DNA from: Bacteroidales bacterium
GTDB lineage: Bacteria > Bacteroidota > Bacteroidia > Bacteroidales > UBA932
NCBI GenBank assembly: GCA_017527625.1
Contig: JAFXPV010000041.1
Coordinates: forward strand, 1-44,066
Length of the DNA stretch: 44,066 bases
Direction: 5' to 3'
Position numbers and translations under genes: made by a program. Shown one piece after another: positions 39,782 to 44,066 of this stretch. Position 1 is the first letter of the stretch, and each line of letters starts with the position of its first letter. The notes beneath the pieces are model-generated. The model saw nothing but the letters and a program-made list of their open reading frames with translations. It made no database searches and was not told where the DNA came from.

Positions 39782-39815
39782 AAAGAGGCTGTCCCAAGCG
39801 GGACAGCCTTTTTTA
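39782..39815. terminator. Bidirectional intrinsic terminator between sppA and the FadL-family gene
   Basis: A perfect 10-bp stem, AGGCTGTCCC/GGGACAGCCT (39786-39795 with 39800-39809), has a four-base loop AAGC, an A-rich left flank and a T6 right tail. It serves sppA and probably also the converging gene. Confidence 0.92.
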
Positions 39816-39840
39816 TTGAAGTCAGTTCCTGTTGAAAATC

Positions 39841-41373
39841 TTAGAATTTGAATCTCAGTGTTGCAACCACCTTGTTGATGGCGTTGTTGTAGTAGCCGAC
39901 AGGCGCCAGATTGCCGTCATAATCATTGTAGAGCGTGAAGGCTGTTTCGTTCTTGAGCTGTCCCTGCCAGGCGACATCGAGGTTGGTGCCCCTTCCCAGT
40001 TTGAAGCCGACACCGGCTGAAACGAACTGGTTGCCGAGGTATCCGGGCCTTCCGTCATCGTAGTAGGCATAGCCGCCGCGAACTGTGAACTGAGGCACGA
40101 TATTGATCTCTGCACCTGCGCGGAAGATGTTCGCGTTGCGCAGGTAGCTGTTGCTCATATAGGCGTTCTCATCCCTGAAGACTGCGGTGCCTCCGCGGTG
40201 GTCTTTCAGACGGACTTTTGAGTAGTTGACACCTTCATAATCGAAGCTGAGCAGACCGACCGTTCCGATGGTGTAAGCTATACCGAGAGAGTATCTCATC
40301 GGAGAAGTCATCTTGTAATCATAAGCACCGTTGGGAGTGTCGACGTCATTCTTGTTGCCGTTGTCGAAACTGTTGGTCATATTGGCTCCCCAGTAATCTG
40401 TGAGGATGTACCTGGTAGGAGTCGAGATGGTCGCACCCAGACGCAGATGCTCGGTGGGCAGGTAGATGACACCTGCTTTGAGACCTACTCCCGTTCCGAC
40501 TGTCTTCTGCCAATAGCTGTAGGTAAAATTCTGGAAGCCGGTTTCGAAATCGTGTGAGCTCACAGCTTTCTCCGTGTATATGTCGCTTACCTTGTAGTCG
40601 ACATTGTAGATATTGATGTTGACTCCGAAATAGAAGTTGTCGTCCACGTTTCCTGCGAAGTTGACGGTAAATTCATCAATGCCGCCGACTGTCTTGCGGT
40701 AGATACTCTGATAGGTATCTGCTGCAAGGTATGCTCTGTTCGTATCGTAGTCGAAATTTTCCGTCACGGCAAGCATATTGTCGTCGACCTCCTCAACAAG
40801 CCAGGTATCCCACGCAAGCTGGGCCGACCAGGGAATGTCAGAATTATAATTGCCGTAATCAGCAGGATCAGAAGCAAGCAGGGTCATAGTCTTGTCACCG
40901 AGCCAGGTAGATGACTTGTTGCCACGGCCCGCCTTCATAGTTCCGGTAGTGCTGGCTATCGAGTTGAAACTCTTCACACGGTTGAAAGCAAAACCGAAGT
41001 TGAAGCTTACGAGTCCTGAAACGCGGCCTGTTGAAATATTCTGGCTGTATGCAAAGCTCGGAAGCGAGAACTTGGTAAAGTCAGCCTGATTGTATGAACC
41101 GAGGTAATCGGTTTTGCCGACCGCTGTCAACAATGACGGTGATATCTCGAACTCGGACATCCTGAGGACTCCGCTGCTGGCAGGGTTGATGCTGAGCGCA
41201 CCGAGGTCTCCGCCTACAGCAGTGAATGCATTACCCATCGCAAGAGTACGGGCAGTACCTATATACAGGTTCTCTGAGATGTTGTATGCCTGATCTGCAT
41301 CCTGGGCAAAACCCGCCCAGGAGAGTGACAACAACAATACTGTCAATGCTGCTTTATTAATTGTTTTCATCAC
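39841..41373 (-). CDS. FadL/OmpP1-family outer-membrane protein
   Basis: A 510-residue protein with a signal peptide ending in WAGFA. The mature N-terminus has the family's hatch region: LYIGTARTLAMGNAFTAVGGDLGALSINPAS. Alternating beta-strands follow, and the last residue is Phe in LRFKF, as expected for BAM-inserted barrels. FadL-type channels take up hydrophobic molecules such as fatty acids. It is downstream of the low-complexity lipoprotein gene with a 56-base gap, so the two may be co-expressed. Confidence 0.88.
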   Translation of the reverse strand: MMKTINKAALTVLLLSLSWAGFAQDADQAYNISENLYIGTARTLAMGNAFTAVGGDLGALSINPASSGVLRMSEFEISPSLLTAVGKTDYLGSYNQADFTKFSLPSFAYSQNISTGRVSGLVSFNFGFAFNRVKSFNSIASTTGTMKAGRGNKSSTWLGDKTMTLLASDPADYGNYNSDIPWSAQLAWDTWLVEEVDDNMLAVTENFDYDTNRAYLAADTYQSIYRKTVGGIDEFTVNFAGNVDDNFYFGVNINIYNVDYKVSDIYTEKAVSSHDFETGFQNFTYSYWQKTVGTGVGLKAGVIYLPTEHLRLGATISTPTRYILTDYWGANMTNSFDNGNKNDVDTPNGAYDYKMTSPMRYSLGIAYTIGTVGLLSFDYEGVNYSKVRLKDHRGGTAVFRDENAYMSNSYLRNANIFRAGAEINIVPQFTVRGGYAYYDDGRPGYLGNQFVSAGVGFKLGRGTNLDVAWQGQLKNETAFTLYNDYDGNLAPVGYYNNAINKVVATLRFKF

Positions 41374-41429
41374 CGTAAAATCTAATAATGTTTTAGTAAA
41401 ATGTGTTGTTAGCAGTGTGGTTGCACGCT

Positions 41430-44066
<2,637 letters not shown>

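Overview
This window looks like chromosomal DNA from a Bacteroidota bacterium, most likely an uncultured gut-type Bacteroidales with fairly high GC. The reasons are repeated matches to the Bacteroidota -7 box TAnnTTTG, an almost complete lack of Shine-Dalgarno sequences, an abundance of secreted lipoproteins and glycoside hydrolases, an archaeal/eukaryotic-type prolyl-tRNA synthetase, and an rSAM/lipoprotein system of the TIGR04133/TIGR04134 kind. The species cannot be told from the sequence alone.

Layout. 1-418: C-terminus of ClpB. 461-6636: a rearranged accessory island. It holds a translationally coupled operon (lipoprotein, radical SAM/SPASM enzyme, second lipoprotein, then a hypothetical), a third lipoprotein copy on the opposite strand behind a duplicated leader, a CE1-like esterase, two palindromic elements with a fragment of a third, and a RAYT-like Y1 transposase. 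6926-12145: SGNH hydrolase, lipoprotein nitroreductase, ABC exporter, S41 protease, initiator tRNA and a glycerophosphodiesterase. 12178-14412: DMT permease, then the queuosine precursor transporter and QueF, preceded by a pseudoknot that fits a preQ1-I riboswitch.

14423-29709: polysaccharide degradation. A GH2 / BD-FAE-type esterase / GH9 operon lies on the minus strand, and a second BD-FAE-type esterase is divergent from a GH31 alpha-xylosidase with a PA14-like insert. Between them is a four-gene plus-strand operon (20149-26500): a membrane-anchored octapeptide-repeat protein, an HEYTH metallopeptidase fused to a beta-propeller and a probable outer-membrane barrel, a PrsW-family intramembrane protease and a membrane-bound AraC-type regulator. 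Coupled starts and overlaps suggest an envelope proteolytic signalling module. I consider it the best candidate for an undescribed system here.

29783-44066: OmpA-like protein, Gfo/Idh/MocA oxidoreductase, HisS, then an unusual GH54 (fungal-type) alpha-L-arabinofuranosidase lipoprotein followed after 8 bases by a VKOR-DsbA disulfide-forming fusion and then SppA. Next are a FadL-family porin, a strongly low-complexity lipoprotein with a rare perfect Shine-Dalgarno, and the start of proS. The carbohydrate enzymes (GH9, GH2, GH31, GH54, esterases) fit stepwise attack on decorated hemicellulose such as xyloglucan or arabinoxylan, but no SusC/SusD pair is present in the window.
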